Positions 33,824-42,581 of a DNA stretch of 50,475 nucleotides are shown piece after piece. Position numbers and translations under genes: made by a program. The notes beneath the pieces are model-generated. The model did not search any database. It saw only the letters and a program-made list of their open reading frames with translations, and was not told the DNA's origin. Source of the DNA: Leuconostoc lactis KCTC 3528 = DSM 20202. Lineage in GTDB: Bacteria > Bacillota > Bacilli > Lactobacillales > Lactobacillaceae. Numbering within the stretch: the first letter of the stretch is position 1; every line of letters begins with the position of its first letter. The stretch spans positions 1 to 50,475 of the forward strand of contig NZ_BMWM01000012.1 in the NCBI RefSeq assembly GCF_014651235.1, written 5' to 3'.

Positions 33824-35428
33824 ATGAAACGAAAAACAATAATCGGTGCGGGGATCGCCGTGTTGCTGGCTGGTGGGGCTGTGTTGTACCAACGGGGTAC
33901 AGCAAAACCAACCCCAGCAACGCTAAAGGTCACGGTACAAAATCCAATTACGACATTAGATCCAAATTTTGCCGATGACGTTGGGTCCAATTTGGCTGAG
34001 GTACAAACACTGCAAGGTTTGTATACGACAGATGCTACGGGCCAAATCATTCCGGGAATGGCCGAAAAGATTGTGCAACCAACAAACAACCACACAGTCT
34101 ATACGTTGACGTTAAAAAAGAACCAGAAATGGTCTGACGGGACAACGGTGACGGCACAAGATTTTGTGTCTTCGGTGAAACGACAGGTCGACCCAGCGTC
34201 TAAATCAACGCGTGCCAATCATTTTAAAGATTTGGCTAACTATGACGCCATTAGGAAACAGGGTGCTAGTATTGATACCTTAGGGATTCAAGCTGTTAAC
34301 AACCGCACAGTTAAAATCACGCTGTCGCAGCCAGTGCCTTACTTTAATTTTATTTTGGCTAATCAGCTCTATCCGATTAACCCCGCTAAGGTCAAAGCTT
34401 ACGGGCATAAATATGGCCAAACAGCTGAAACAACGGTTTCTAACGGGCCATACATGATTAAAAAATGGAATCAATCGGCCACAACTTGGGAATATGTGAA
34501 GAATCCGTATTATGCGCAGGCCAAAAAAGTCCATTTTAATACGATCAAAACAACCTTGGTGACCGATGCCACTTTGGCCAGCAAACAATTTTTGTCAGGT
34601 AATGTTGATGAAGCAGAAATATCTGGTGGTATTTTAACCAATTTGAAGAAACATTATGCTGACGAGATCAAGTCTCAGAAAAAGGGCCGGATGGCCTTCA
34701 TTGTTTGGAACGCGCAAGATAAAGTAGCTGGGAATACCAATTTCAAACGTGCGGTGAGTTATGCGATTGATCGACGTGTGTTAGCCGATCAAGCTTTAGC
34801 TGATGGGTCAACTGCGGCGCAGTCTATTGTGCCAAGTGGCGAAGTTAAGGTGCACGGCCAAGACTTTAATGCGGGATTGGCGTTACCAAATGATAAGACA
34901 AAAGCGCAAGACTATTTGAAAAAAGCACAAGCAGAAATCGGCGAGAAAAAGCTGACGTTGACACTCAATACGGCTGATACGGATGCTTATCGCGCTGCCG
35001 GGCTTTATTTGAAGCAAAGTATTGAAAGCACATTGCCGGATGTGACCGTTAATCTTAATCGGATGCCGTTAAATGCGGAAATTTCAGCCTTTAACCATCA
35101 TAATTTTCAAGCTGGCACATTGAGTTGGTCAACTGATTATAATGATCCGATTGATTTCTTAGATACCGCTTATTCAGACGGCGCGATTAATTTTACAAAA
35201 TGGCATGATGCCCAATATGACGCCTTGATTCAGAAAATTAACCAACAGCCCGAAGCCAATGATGCGCGTTATCAATTAGAGCAGCAAGCGGCTAAATTGA
35301 ATAATGACTTGAATGGGGTCACACCGCTATATCAAGTAGCCAATGTCCATTTGCAGAAAAAGACGATTAAAAACTTAAATTATCCTGTGATTGGATACCA
35401 AAGTTATCAATATGCAACAGAAAAATAA
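33824..35428 (+). CDS. Oligopeptide-binding protein (OppA family) without lipobox
   Basis: An extracellular peptide-binding protein of 534 residues. It starts MKRKTIIGAGIAVLLAGGAV; the position where OppA normally has the lipobox Cys is Gly. The mature part has the family layout: TLDPNFADDV, GLYTTDATGQIIPGMAEK, YTLTLKKNQKWSDGTTVTAQDF and a late DYNDPIDFLDTAY. No permease or ATPase genes are adjacent, so it would work with an Opp transporter elsewhere. ATG 33824 follows GGGGGAAG. The next gene, an amidohydrolase, may act on imported peptide or glutamyl compounds. Confidence 0.87.
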   Translation: MKRKTIIGAGIAVLLAGGAVLYQRGTAKPTPATLKVTVQNPITTLDPNFADDVGSNLAEVQTLQGLYTTDATGQIIPGMAEKIVQPTNNHTVYTLTLKKNQKWSDGTTVTAQDFVSSVKRQVDPASKSTRANHFKDLANYDAIRKQGASIDTLGIQAVNNRTVKITLSQPVPYFNFILANQLYPINPAKVKAYGHKYGQTAETTVSNGPYMIKKWNQSATTWEYVKNPYYAQAKKVHFNTIKTTLVTDATLASKQFLSGNVDEAEISGGILTNLKKHYADEIKSQKKGRMAFIVWNAQDKVAGNTNFKRAVSYAIDRRVLADQALADGSTAAQSIVPSGEVKVHGQDFNAGLALPNDKTKAQDYLKKAQAEIGEKKLTLTLNTADTDAYRAAGLYLKQSIESTLPDVTVNLNRMPLNAEISAFNHHNFQAGTLSWSTDYNDPIDFLDTAYSDGAINFTKWHDAQYDALIQKINQQPEANDARYQLEQQAAKLNNDLNGVTPLYQVANVHLQKKTIKNLNYPVIGYQSYQYATEK

Positions 35429-35446
35429 CCGACGTAGGAGTTTATT

Positions 35447-36160
35447 ATGAAAAAGATTGGGATTGCTGGGAACCACGCCATTCATCCGAACCCCAAATTT
35501 GGGACGAATTATGTGAACTATATTCAAAAAAATTATACCGCTGCCCTGACAGAAGCAGGGGCATTGGTCATGATTTTACCAATTAGTGCCCCAGAACTGG
35601 CGGCTGACTATGTGGCAAGTATCGATGCCTTGGTGTTAGCGGGTGGGCAAGATGTGACCCCTGATTATTACGGTGAAGAACCAATCCCAGCTATCGGTGA
35701 AATTGATCGCTATCGCGATGCGTTTGAATTTGCCTTATTTGCCGAAGCCGTGCGAGTGGGCAAGCCCGTCCTTGGTATTTGCCGCGGGGCGCAGGTGATC
35801 AATGTGGGCCTTGGTGGCACGCTTTATCAAGATTTGGCCACTCAATATGCACAACTTCGCGTGAAGCATGATCAATACCCAACGAAGTGGTCCACGCCAA
35901 CACATCGCTTGGTTTGGCAACGCGATAATTGGTTAACACCGAGCGTAGCGCCTGATGCGCTAGTGAACTCTTTTCATCATCAAGCAGTGAAAACATTGGC
36001 ACCATCGCTAACTTTGGATGCGACAAGTTCGGATGGTGTAATTGAAGCCTTTTCAGATGAGACACGGCATATCTATGCTGTGCAATGGCATCCGGAAATG
36101 CTCCGTATGACAGACGATGCAGTGCAAGCTGTTTTTGATGCCTTTGTTGCAAAAGTTTAG
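35447..36160 (+). CDS. Class I glutamine amidotransferase-like hydrolase (PuuD/peptidase C26 type)
   Basis: A 237-residue hydrolase of the gamma-glutamyl-gamma-aminobutyrate hydrolase family. It has the nucleophile elbow GICRGAQVINVGLGG with catalytic Cys, the oxyanion segment VLAGGQDVTPDYYGEEP, and the His-Glu pair in QWHPEML. The natural substrate is a gamma-glutamyl compound, not readable further. It is cotranscribed with the OppA-like gene (18 bp gap) and is followed by a terminator. Confidence 0.85.
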   Translation: MKKIGIAGNHAIHPNPKFGTNYVNYIQKNYTAALTEAGALVMILPISAPELAADYVASIDALVLAGGQDVTPDYYGEEPIPAIGEIDRYRDAFEFALFAEAVRVGKPVLGICRGAQVINVGLGGTLYQDLATQYAQLRVKHDQYPTKWSTPTHRLVWQRDNWLTPSVAPDALVNSFHHQAVKTLAPSLTLDATSSDGVIEAFSDETRHIYAVQWHPEMLRMTDDAVQAVFDAFVAKV

Positions 36161-36177
36161 AAGATCTAATATTTTGC

Positions 36178-36203
36178 AAGTCGTTAAATTAACGGCTTTT
36201 TTT
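36178..36203 (+). terminator. Terminator after the C26-family hydrolase gene
   Basis: AAGTCGTTAA and TTAACGGCTT pair with one G-T, followed by a T run. Confidence 0.75.
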
Positions 36204-36361
36204 ACGCGATGAAATAGCGTAAAATGTGATGAGTAATGTTGCAGCGTTTTTAAAACCTTGCTGGCATTAGCGTGAAACATGAGGTTGATGAACCTGATCG
36301 CTCATTGGCTAGTTGTGTTAATTGTTGCCGTTTTGGCACATCACGTTCATTGGAGAAGAAC

Positions 36362-38206
36362 ATGTTTCAATACATTAAAAAGATCATCATCGGTAAACCA
36401 CTCAAAACGTTAGATGAGGGTGGCCAGTCATTGTCGAAAACTAAAGCGTTAGCGCTGCTGTCATCTGATGCCTTATCATCAGTGGCCTATGGGACGGAAT
36501 CCATTACAGCTGCTTTGGTCGCTGCGGGCGCTGTAGCGCTGTGGTTGCAACTGCCGATTGCGCTATTAGTTTTGATTTTGTTGGCAGCTATTGTCTTGAG
36601 TTACCGACAAATTATCCATGCATACCCTTCAGGCGGTGGTGCTTATGCCGTGGCTAGTGAAAATTGGGGGGCGAAAGCGGGATTAGTTGCCGGCGGATCG
36701 TTACTAGTTGATTATATGTTAACGGTTGCCGTATCAGCATCGGCGGCATCTGACGCCATCACTGCAGCGATTCCAATGTTAAATCCCTATGTGGTACCGC
36801 TCTCGATTTTTGTAGTCGTATTACTGACTGGTATGAATTTGCGTGGTTTGCGGGAAAGTGCGAACTTCCTGATGTTTCCCGTCTACTTTTTTATCATTGT
36901 CTTAGCAATCATGATTATCTGGGGTGTGTTTCAGGCAGCCACTGGGCAATTGCCGTATCATGCTGCGGCACGCGTGGGAACCAGTTTTTCCGGTCTATCA
37001 TTAGTCTTGTTTATGCGTGCCTTTTCAAGTGGGTCGTCATCTTTGACAGGTGTGGAAGCAATTTCTAATGCGGTACCAAACTTTCGGGCACCAAAAGAAC
37101 GACATGCGGCGACAACGCTCACATTAATGGCACTGATTTTAGCGACATTCTTTGGTGGCATCACGTTTTTGAGTTACTGGTATGGCATTGTGCCCAATAG
37201 TCATTCAACAGTTTTGTCCCAAATTGCTGCCAAAACATTTGGTGGGCATAATATGGGCTTTTACATTATTCAATTGGCCACGGCCTTGATCTTAGCTGTA
37301 GCAGCCAATACGGGCTTTTCGGCTTTTCCCATGTTGGCGTTGAATTTGGCGCGCGACAAATATCTACCACATCTCTACATGGATAAAGGCGATCGCCTCG
37401 GTTATTCTAACGGTATCTTATCACTGGCTTTTGGCGCGACTATTTTGTTGCTGATTTTCCATGGTTCCACAGATGCGTTGATTCCGTTGTATGCGGTCGG
37501 TGTGTTTGTACCGTTTACCCTGTCACAGTCGGGGATGATTATTCATTGGTGGCGGCAGAAGCCAACGCGCTGGGTACTGAAAGCCTTGATCAATTTTGTT
37601 GGGGCCTTTATCTCAGCGGTATTGGTAGTCACGTTGTTTGCCACACGGATTGAACATGTTTGGCCATATCTTTTGATTATGCCCATTATCATGTACATGT
37701 TCCTAAAAATTAAGCATCACTATACGAGCATTGCGCGTCAACTGCGTTTAGCCTATGCGAAAAATTCACATGCTGTGCGGCATCATTATGATGGGGCGAC
37801 CGTCATTGTCTTGGTATCAAATATTACTAAAGTGACAACTGAAGCGATCGATTATGCGCTATCCATTGGCGATTATGTGGTGGCGATGCACGTGAGTTTT
37901 GATGTGAATCCGAAAAAAGAATTGGAAACCTCAACGCAGTTCAAACTGGATTTCCCTGATGTCCGCTATGTGGATATTCATTCGTCTTACCGCTCAATTG
38001 TTAAGCCAGCCACTAGTTTCGTGGATGCGGTGGTGAAACAAGCGGAAAAGCGCAATCATTCAGTCACGGTTTTAGTGCCACAATTCGTGCCAAAAAAACC
38101 TTGGCAAAATATTTTGCATAACCAGAACTCGTTACGTCTGCGTACGGCGTTTGCCGCACGGACGGATATTTCAGTCTCAACCTATTATTATCACCTATCA
38201 GAATAG
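36362..38206 (+). CDS. KimA-like potassium transporter (APC superfamily)
   Basis: A 614-residue transporter closely resembling Bacillus KimA (YdaO), a high-affinity K+ importer inhibited by c-di-AMP. Matching stretches include ALLSSDALSSVAYGTE, LSYRQIIHAYPSGGGAY, GVEAISNAVPNF and IPLYAVGVFVPFTLSQ. It has about 12 membrane helices and a cytoplasmic C-terminal domain (from about 470) of the USP-like type, with TVIVLVSNITKVTTEAIDYAL. ATG 36362 follows TGGAG. I see no c-di-AMP riboswitch in the 160 bp upstream, unlike in Bacillus, so control may be at protein level. Confidence 0.82.
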   Translation: MFQYIKKIIIGKPLKTLDEGGQSLSKTKALALLSSDALSSVAYGTESITAALVAAGAVALWLQLPIALLVLILLAAIVLSYRQIIHAYPSGGGAYAVASENWGAKAGLVAGGSLLVDYMLTVAVSASAASDAITAAIPMLNPYVVPLSIFVVVLLTGMNLRGLRESANFLMFPVYFFIIVLAIMIIWGVFQAATGQLPYHAAARVGTSFSGLSLVLFMRAFSSGSSSLTGVEAISNAVPNFRAPKERHAATTLTLMALILATFFGGITFLSYWYGIVPNSHSTVLSQIAAKTFGGHNMGFYIIQLATALILAVAANTGFSAFPMLALNLARDKYLPHLYMDKGDRLGYSNGILSLAFGATILLLIFHGSTDALIPLYAVGVFVPFTLSQSGMIIHWWRQKPTRWVLKALINFVGAFISAVLVVTLFATRIEHVWPYLLIMPIIMYMFLKIKHHYTSIARQLRLAYAKNSHAVRHHYDGATVIVLVSNITKVTTEAIDYALSIGDYVVAMHVSFDVNPKKELETSTQFKLDFPDVRYVDIHSSYRSIVKPATSFVDAVVKQAEKRNHSVTVLVPQFVPKKPWQNILHNQNSLRLRTAFAARTDISVSTYYYHLSE

Positions 38207-38225
38207 TGGTAGATAGCGCAACAAT

Positions 38226-38266
38226 AAGGAGTGGCATGTGCTTGAGCTGGCATGCCGATAACAATC
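38226..38266 (+). promoter_or_regulatory. Hairpin-spaced ribosome-binding site of the 57-codon membrane ORF
   Basis: AAGGAG (38226-38231) is separated from ATG 38267 by a hairpin with GGCATG (38233-38238) and CATGCC (38251-38256). It leaves exactly 10 nt before the ATG. Folding it out gives an effective spacing of 11 nt. An out-of-frame ATG sits in the 5' arm at 38236; it would be occluded by the fold. Confidence 0.6.
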
Positions 38267-38440
38267 ATGACACAAGATACGAAGTTAATACTGTTTTTCA
38301 TTTGGGTCGTCATTGCGATGATGATATCAACGGGTGGTTTAATTCTGATTATGCGTTGGTATCATCGTGAAGTCGATCGGGTAAAAAAACAACAAAAGGC
38401 GTCACAAAACACGGAAACGCCCACAACGAAGCAAAAATAA
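38267..38440 (+). CDS. Small single-pass membrane protein of unknown function
   Basis: A 57-residue peptide starting MTQDTKLILFF, with one membrane helix (about 6-29, rich in I/L/M/V) followed by a basic juxtamembrane part (RWYHREVDRVKKQQK) and a polar tail, giving an N-out, C-in prediction. I do not recognise it. It lies between the KimA-like gene and the convergent MurT/GatD operon, separated from both by its own ribosome site and a bidirectional terminator. It could be a transporter-associated peptide. Confidence 0.6.
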   Translation: MTQDTKLILFFIWVVIAMMISTGGLILIMRWYHREVDRVKKQQKASQNTETPTTKQK

Positions 38441-38483
38441 AAACTGCGGCAAACTGATCATCATCAGTTTGCCGCAGTTTTTG
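38440..38483. terminator. Bidirectional terminator between the small membrane ORF and gatD
   Basis: A long perfect stem, AAAACTGCGGCAAACTGAT with ATCAGTTTGCCGCAGTTTT, flanked by A and T runs. Confidence 0.9.
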
Positions 38484-38485
38484 TA

Positions 38486-39217
38486 TTAGAAACTTTCAGT
38501 TGGGACTGCGTCCAATCGGGCTTGCCAATCAACGTCAGGATATTTACGTTGCAAAGCCGTTGCCAGAACGCGCTTAGCTAAATTACCATTACGTGTAAAG
38601 ATTGGGCCGTGGAAGTATGAGCCATAAACATTACGATAAATCACACCTTCAGTTTTGTCCATCCCATTATTACCATTACCAGAAATAACAGTACCCAAAG
38701 CACGTTCACCTTCGCCGAGGAACGTACGACCTTGGTGGTTTTCAAACCCATGGTATTTTTCACCAGTGTCATTATTTTCAATCACAATGTTACCAGTGAG
38801 GCGCTTGCCGGATAATACTGTTAATTGGTCATCATACATATTGGTCGTATAATGATCCATGACGCCAATGCCATCGACACGCGTGCCGTCGGCCATCACC
38901 ATATAATGACCGAGTAATTGGAAGCCACCACAAACAGCCAGCAGAGGACCATCATTTTCGATGTAGTGTTTGATGGCAGTTGTTTTTGCAGGTAAATCTT
39001 CGGCGACAATCGTTTCTTCGTAATCTTGTCCGCCACCAAACAAGACAAAATCAAAGGCTTGGTCATCAAATTCGTCGCCAAGTGAAACCAATTGATAATC
39101 AACAGCGACGCCGATTTGCTTGGCATAGTAGGTGAGGGCAATGATGTTCCCATAATCACCGTAAGTGTTCATCAGATTACCATAAAGGTGCGCAACGTTG
39201 AGTTGGTATTCGGTCAT
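38486..39217 (-). CDS. gatD: Lipid II isoglutaminyl synthase glutaminase subunit GatD
   Basis: GatD releases ammonia from glutamine and passes it to MurT for amidation of the D-Glu of lipid II. The 243-residue protein has the class I amidotransferase elbow LLAVCGGFQLLGHYM with catalytic Cys, and FENHQGRTFLG with the candidate His. It starts behind AAAGGAGG and overlaps murT by one base (TAATG), as expected for the obligate pair. Confidence 0.92.
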   Translation of the reverse strand: MTEYQLNVAHLYGNLMNTYGDYGNIIALTYYAKQIGVAVDYQLVSLGDEFDDQAFDFVLFGGGQDYEETIVAEDLPAKTTAIKHYIENDGPLLAVCGGFQLLGHYMVMADGTRVDGIGVMDHYTTNMYDDQLTVLSGKRLTGNIVIENNDTGEKYHGFENHQGRTFLGEGERALGTVISGNGNNGMDKTEGVIYRNVYGSYFHGPIFTRNGNLAKRVLATALQRKYPDVDWQARLDAVPTESF

Positions 39218-40575
39218 TAGAAACCTCCTTTAATATAGCCAGCTGCACCAAGTTGTTCACGAAGTTGTAGCATCGCCGTATAAGTCGCTGCAATGTAGAC
39301 CTTATCGGTTGGTAAGGCTTTGATGGCATCAATCACTTGGGTCAAATCTTCATAGACGGCTTGGTCAGCAAAACCAGCCATCTTCAAACGCACACGAATA
39401 TCACGATAGCGTTCACCGCCAGTAGCGACGGCCCTGAGCTTGGTGTCATGCAGCTTTTCAAACTCGGCATCCCAAATCCAACTGGTATCAATACCGTCCG
39501 CATAATTGGCGTTCAACAGCGCCAATAGTGAGAAATCAGCCGTTTCGGTCCGCATCATATCAATGACAGAATTGGTCCCAACCGGATTTTTAATCAAAAC
39601 GATTGTGACATCCTTGCCATCAACATGAATGGCTTCTTGACGGCCAAAAATCTGTGCATTTGATTCAAAAGCTGTCTTGATTTGTTCAGGCGTTACACCA
39701 AATTCACGACCAACAGCATAAGCAGCTAGGGCATTATAAATATTGTAGAGCCCGCCAATTTCAATGCGAAGCGGTGTCCCGTCAATGCTAAAAGTTGAAT
39801 AAGTTGGGGTCAATTCGTCAATTTCGGTCACTTGATAGGCCAATGGTGGGCGCTTGAAATCATCGGTGACACTAAAATATTGACCAAGATTGGCGTACGT
39901 GATGAAATCATAGTGTAAGACAGAATGATCGGTCGGTGATAAAATCCCATCAGTGTTGATTGGCGCCACTTGTGGTTGGTAATCGGCCGGTTGGATATGA
40001 TTAAAGCCAAAATATTGGCGCTTGTTTGGGAAATCACCGCGGGTAAAGATTGGTGAATCACCGTTGGCTAATACTGTTGCTTCGGGTGCATGCTGAATGC
40101 CAGCGATGATTTTATCATACGTTGTATAGATTTCGCCGTAGCGGTCAAGTTGGTCTCGGAAAATGTTTGTGAGCACAAACATTTTTGGCTTGATTGCTGA
40201 GGTGATTTTTTCAACGTTGGCTTCATCGACTTCCAAGACGGCCACGGACTTTTTACCGTTTGGAGAAGGCTCGACTGGTGTCGTCACCAATGTGCCGGTA
40301 ATCCCTTGAATCATGTTAGAACCGGATGGGTTGGTGATAACTTCATAGCCACCAGCTTGTAAGACGCGCGTGATGAGGGCAGTGGTCAACGTTTTACCGT
40401 TTGTACCAGTCACCACCACAAGATCGAAATCCTGTTGGATTGATTTAAGAATATCTGGGTCGATTGCGACCGCGATTTTGCCGGGTAGACTTGTGCCACC
40501 ACGGTGCATCACGTCATGCAAAAACCAATAGGCGCTTTTAGCAGTCGCGCGTGCAATTGTACTTTTAAGTGTCAT
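39217..40575 (-). CDS. murT: Lipid II isoglutaminyl synthase ligase subunit MurT, lacking the Cys4 zinc ribbon
   Basis: A Mur-ligase-like protein of 452 residues that activates the D-Glu carboxylate of lipid II. It has the ATP motif VVTGTNGKTLTTALI (54-68), TNIFRDQLDRYGE and the C-terminal domain (DUF1727-like). In characterised MurT proteins the middle domain carries a Cys4 zinc ribbon of two CxxC pairs. Here the equivalent stretch (about 209-242) reads ILSPTDHSV...YFSVTDDFKRP and has no Cys. The gene starts behind GTGGGG. Confidence 0.9.
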   Translation of the reverse strand: MTLKSTIARATAKSAYWFLHDVMHRGGTSLPGKIAVAIDPDILKSIQQDFDLVVVTGTNGKTLTTALITRVLQAGGYEVITNPSGSNMIQGITGTLVTTPVEPSPNGKKSVAVLEVDEANVEKITSAIKPKMFVLTNIFRDQLDRYGEIYTTYDKIIAGIQHAPEATVLANGDSPIFTRGDFPNKRQYFGFNHIQPADYQPQVAPINTDGILSPTDHSVLHYDFITYANLGQYFSVTDDFKRPPLAYQVTEIDELTPTYSTFSIDGTPLRIEIGGLYNIYNALAAYAVGREFGVTPEQIKTAFESNAQIFGRQEAIHVDGKDVTIVLIKNPVGTNSVIDMMRTETADFSLLALLNANYADGIDTSWIWDAEFEKLHDTKLRAVATGGERYRDIRVRLKMAGFADQAVYEDLTQVIDAIKALPTDKVYIAATYTAMLQLREQLGAAGYIKGGF

Positions 40576-40703
40576 AATGTCCCCACTTTCATGATTATCA
40601 TTTTACCACGCGTAGCCTTGAGATGGGAATTTTTGATGAAATGTTAAAAAAGCTAATCGACCTGTGTTCTGGTGTGAAAAAGCGCCTGTTATCGTTTGGC
40701 ATT

Positions 40704-40712
40704 TGTTATAAT
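40704..40712 (+). promoter_or_regulatory. Extended -10 promoter of tdk
   Basis: TGTTATAAT fits an extended -10 (TGn-TATAAT). A clear -35 is lacking. It is 87 bp before the chosen tdk ATG. Confidence 0.55.
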
Positions 40713-40751
40713 AGGAAGGAGTGACAAAATAAGTCAGCAAACAAACTTTTC

Positions 40752-40799
40752 AGGAGGCGACGTGTCATAAACTGAGGCAACTTGGGACACGGGATGATG
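40752..40799 (+). promoter_or_regulatory. Hairpin-spaced ribosome-binding site of tdk
   Basis: AGGAGG (40752-40757) is followed after 3 nt by CGTGTC (40761-40766), which pairs with GACACG (40786-40791). The start region then has three consecutive ATG codons at 40794, 40797 and 40800. The conserved protein start MAQLFF corresponds to ATG 40800, 8 nt after the hairpin. Unfolded, the Shine-Dalgarno would be 42 nt away. Confidence 0.65.
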
Positions 40800-41405
40800 A
40801 TGGCACAATTATTTTTTGAATATGGGGCAATGAGTTCAGGTAAATCAATTGAAATCCTGAAAGTTGCGCATAATTACGAATCACAGGGACGTCAAGTGTT
40901 GTTAATGACGCCGATTGTGGATACCCGTGCCGGTGTGGGCGTTGTGGCCAGTCGGATTGGTTTGTCGCGCGAAGCTTTAGCGATTAAGCCAACGGATGAC
41001 TTGTATGACTTAATTAAGGCCAAGAAAAGCGACAACCTTGCCGTGGCCTTGATTGATGAAGCGCAATTTTTAACCGCAGCACAAGTGGATCAATTAGCCA
41101 AAGTCGTGGATCATCTCCATATCCCAGTGATGGCATTTGGTTTAAAACAAGATGCCTTTAATCACTTGTTTGAAGGGTCAAAACGACTCATCGAAATGGC
41201 TGATAAGTTGGAAGAAATGAAGACGATTTGCTCGTTTTGCGGTAAAAAAGCGACAACGCAATTACGGATTGTTGACGGCAAGCCACAACGTTCTGGGGAA
41301 CAGCTCTTTATTGGTGGCGATGAAGCTTATATTCCAACCTGCCGTCATCATTGGTACGTGCCCGATTTGGCTAAAATTGCCGAGATGTTTCCTGTGGATA
41401 AGTAA
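40800..41405 (+). CDS. tdk: Thymidine kinase
   Basis: Phosphorylates thymidine to dTMP in salvage. The 201-residue product has the P-loop YGAMSSGKSIEILK, DEAQFLTAAQVDQL (Walker B region) and the zinc-binding pairs CSFCGKKA and TCRHHW. Length is normal. ATG 40800 gives the conserved MAQLFF start; two ATG codons directly before it are in frame. It heads the tdk-prfA-prmC-sua5 string conserved in Lactobacillales. Confidence 0.94.
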   Translation: MAQLFFEYGAMSSGKSIEILKVAHNYESQGRQVLLMTPIVDTRAGVGVVASRIGLSREALAIKPTDDLYDLIKAKKSDNLAVALIDEAQFLTAAQVDQLAKVVDHLHIPVMAFGLKQDAFNHLFEGSKRLIEMADKLEEMKTICSFCGKKATTQLRIVDGKPQRSGEQLFIGGDEAYIPTCRHHWYVPDLAKIAEMFPVDK

Positions 41406-41505
41406 AGCCGGAACGCTATTTTTCAACATAAATTATCACAATAACGACAGGGTACAGTAGCTAAGTTAAACAGTTGGTGTACCACTGTGAAGAGGAGAGT
41501 GAACG

Positions 41506-42579
41506 ATGGATCCAATTTTTCAATCATTACAAACGGTTGTTGATCGTTATGATGAACTTAACGAACAATTAGCCGACCCAGAAGTGGCGAGTGACGGCCA
41601 AAAATATATGGCCTTGTCAAAAGAAGCGGGGGAAATGCGTGAGACGGTTGAAGTCTATACCCGTTACCAACAAGTCATTCAAGAAATTCAAGAAGCAGAA
41701 GAATTACTCGATGATGCCGAAATGGCACCATTAGCGAAAGAAGATTTAGCTGACTTAAAGCCAGAAAAAGCGCAATTGAAAGACCAATTGAAAATTTTAA
41801 TGTTACCGAAAGATCCCAATGATGATAAAAACATTATCATGGAAATTCGTGGGGCTGCTGGTGGGGATGAATCGTCATTATTTGCCGCTGACTTGTTAGA
41901 CATGTATCGTCGTTACGCCGAAAAGCAACGCTGGACATTGAGTATTATTGATGAATCTACGACTGAAGTTGGCGGTTACAAGGAAGTCGCTGTGATGATT
42001 ACTGGCGATAATGTGTACTCGAAGTTAAAGTTTGAATCAGGTGCGCACCGTGTGCAGCGTGTCCCATCAACCGAAACGCAAGGGCGTGTCCACACATCAA
42101 CGGCGACGGTGGGTGTGATGCCTGAATTTGAAGACATCGATTTTGAATTGGCTGAATCTGATTTGGAAGAAGAATTCTTCCGTTCAGGTGGTGCTGGTGG
42201 TCAAAACGTCAACAAAGTGTCAACGGCAGTCCGTTTGGTTCACAAGCCAACTGGTATCATGGTGAAAATGCAAGAAGAACGGACGCAAATTAAAAACCGT
42301 GATAAGGCGCGCAAGTTGCTGGCCAGTCGTGTGTATGATTTTTACGCGCAACAAAATGAAGCAGCCTATGCCGAACAGCGTAAATCAGCCGTTGGGACTG
42401 GAGACCGTTCAGAACGTATCCGGACATACAATTATCCACAAAACCGCGTCACAGATCATCGCATTGGTTTGACATTAAACAAGTTGGATCGTGTGATGAA
42501 CGGTGAATTAGGGGAAGTCATTGATGCGTTAATCATTGCGGATCAAACAGCTAAGCTCGCTGAACTCAATAACGCCTGA
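41506..42579 (+). CDS. prfA: Peptide chain release factor 1
   Basis: RF1 recognises UAA and UAG and triggers peptide release. The 357-residue product has the GGQ motif ([18 protein letters not shown]), the codon-recognition region [20 protein letters not shown], and the expected C-terminus. GAAGAGGAG precedes the ATG. The PrmC methyltransferase that modifies its GGQ glutamine is encoded 2 bp downstream. Confidence 0.96.
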   Translation: MDPIFQSLQTVVDRYDELNEQLADPEVASDGQKYMALSKEAGEMRETVEVYTRYQQVIQEIQEAEELLDDAEMAPLAKEDLADLKPEKAQLKDQLKILMLPKDPNDDKNIIMEIRGAAGGDESSLFAADLLDMYRRYAEKQRWTLSIIDESTTEVGGYKEVAVMITGDNVYSKLKFESGAHRVQRVPSTETQGRVHTSTATVGVMPEFEDIDFELAESDLEEEFFRSGGAGGQNVNKVSTAVRLVHKPTGIMVKMQEERTQIKNRDKARKLLASRVYDFYAQQNEAAYAEQRKSAVGTGDRSERIRTYNYPQNRVTDHRIGLTLNKLDRVMNGELGEVIDALIIADQTAKLAELNNA

Positions 42580-42581
42580 CA

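Noticed and set aside
38236-38370. Out-of-frame ORF from ATG 38236 just behind AAGGAG
   Set aside because: The product (MCLSWHADNNHDT...) has no membrane or domain character, and its ATG is within a hairpin stem. The frame starting at 38267 has a clear membrane helix.
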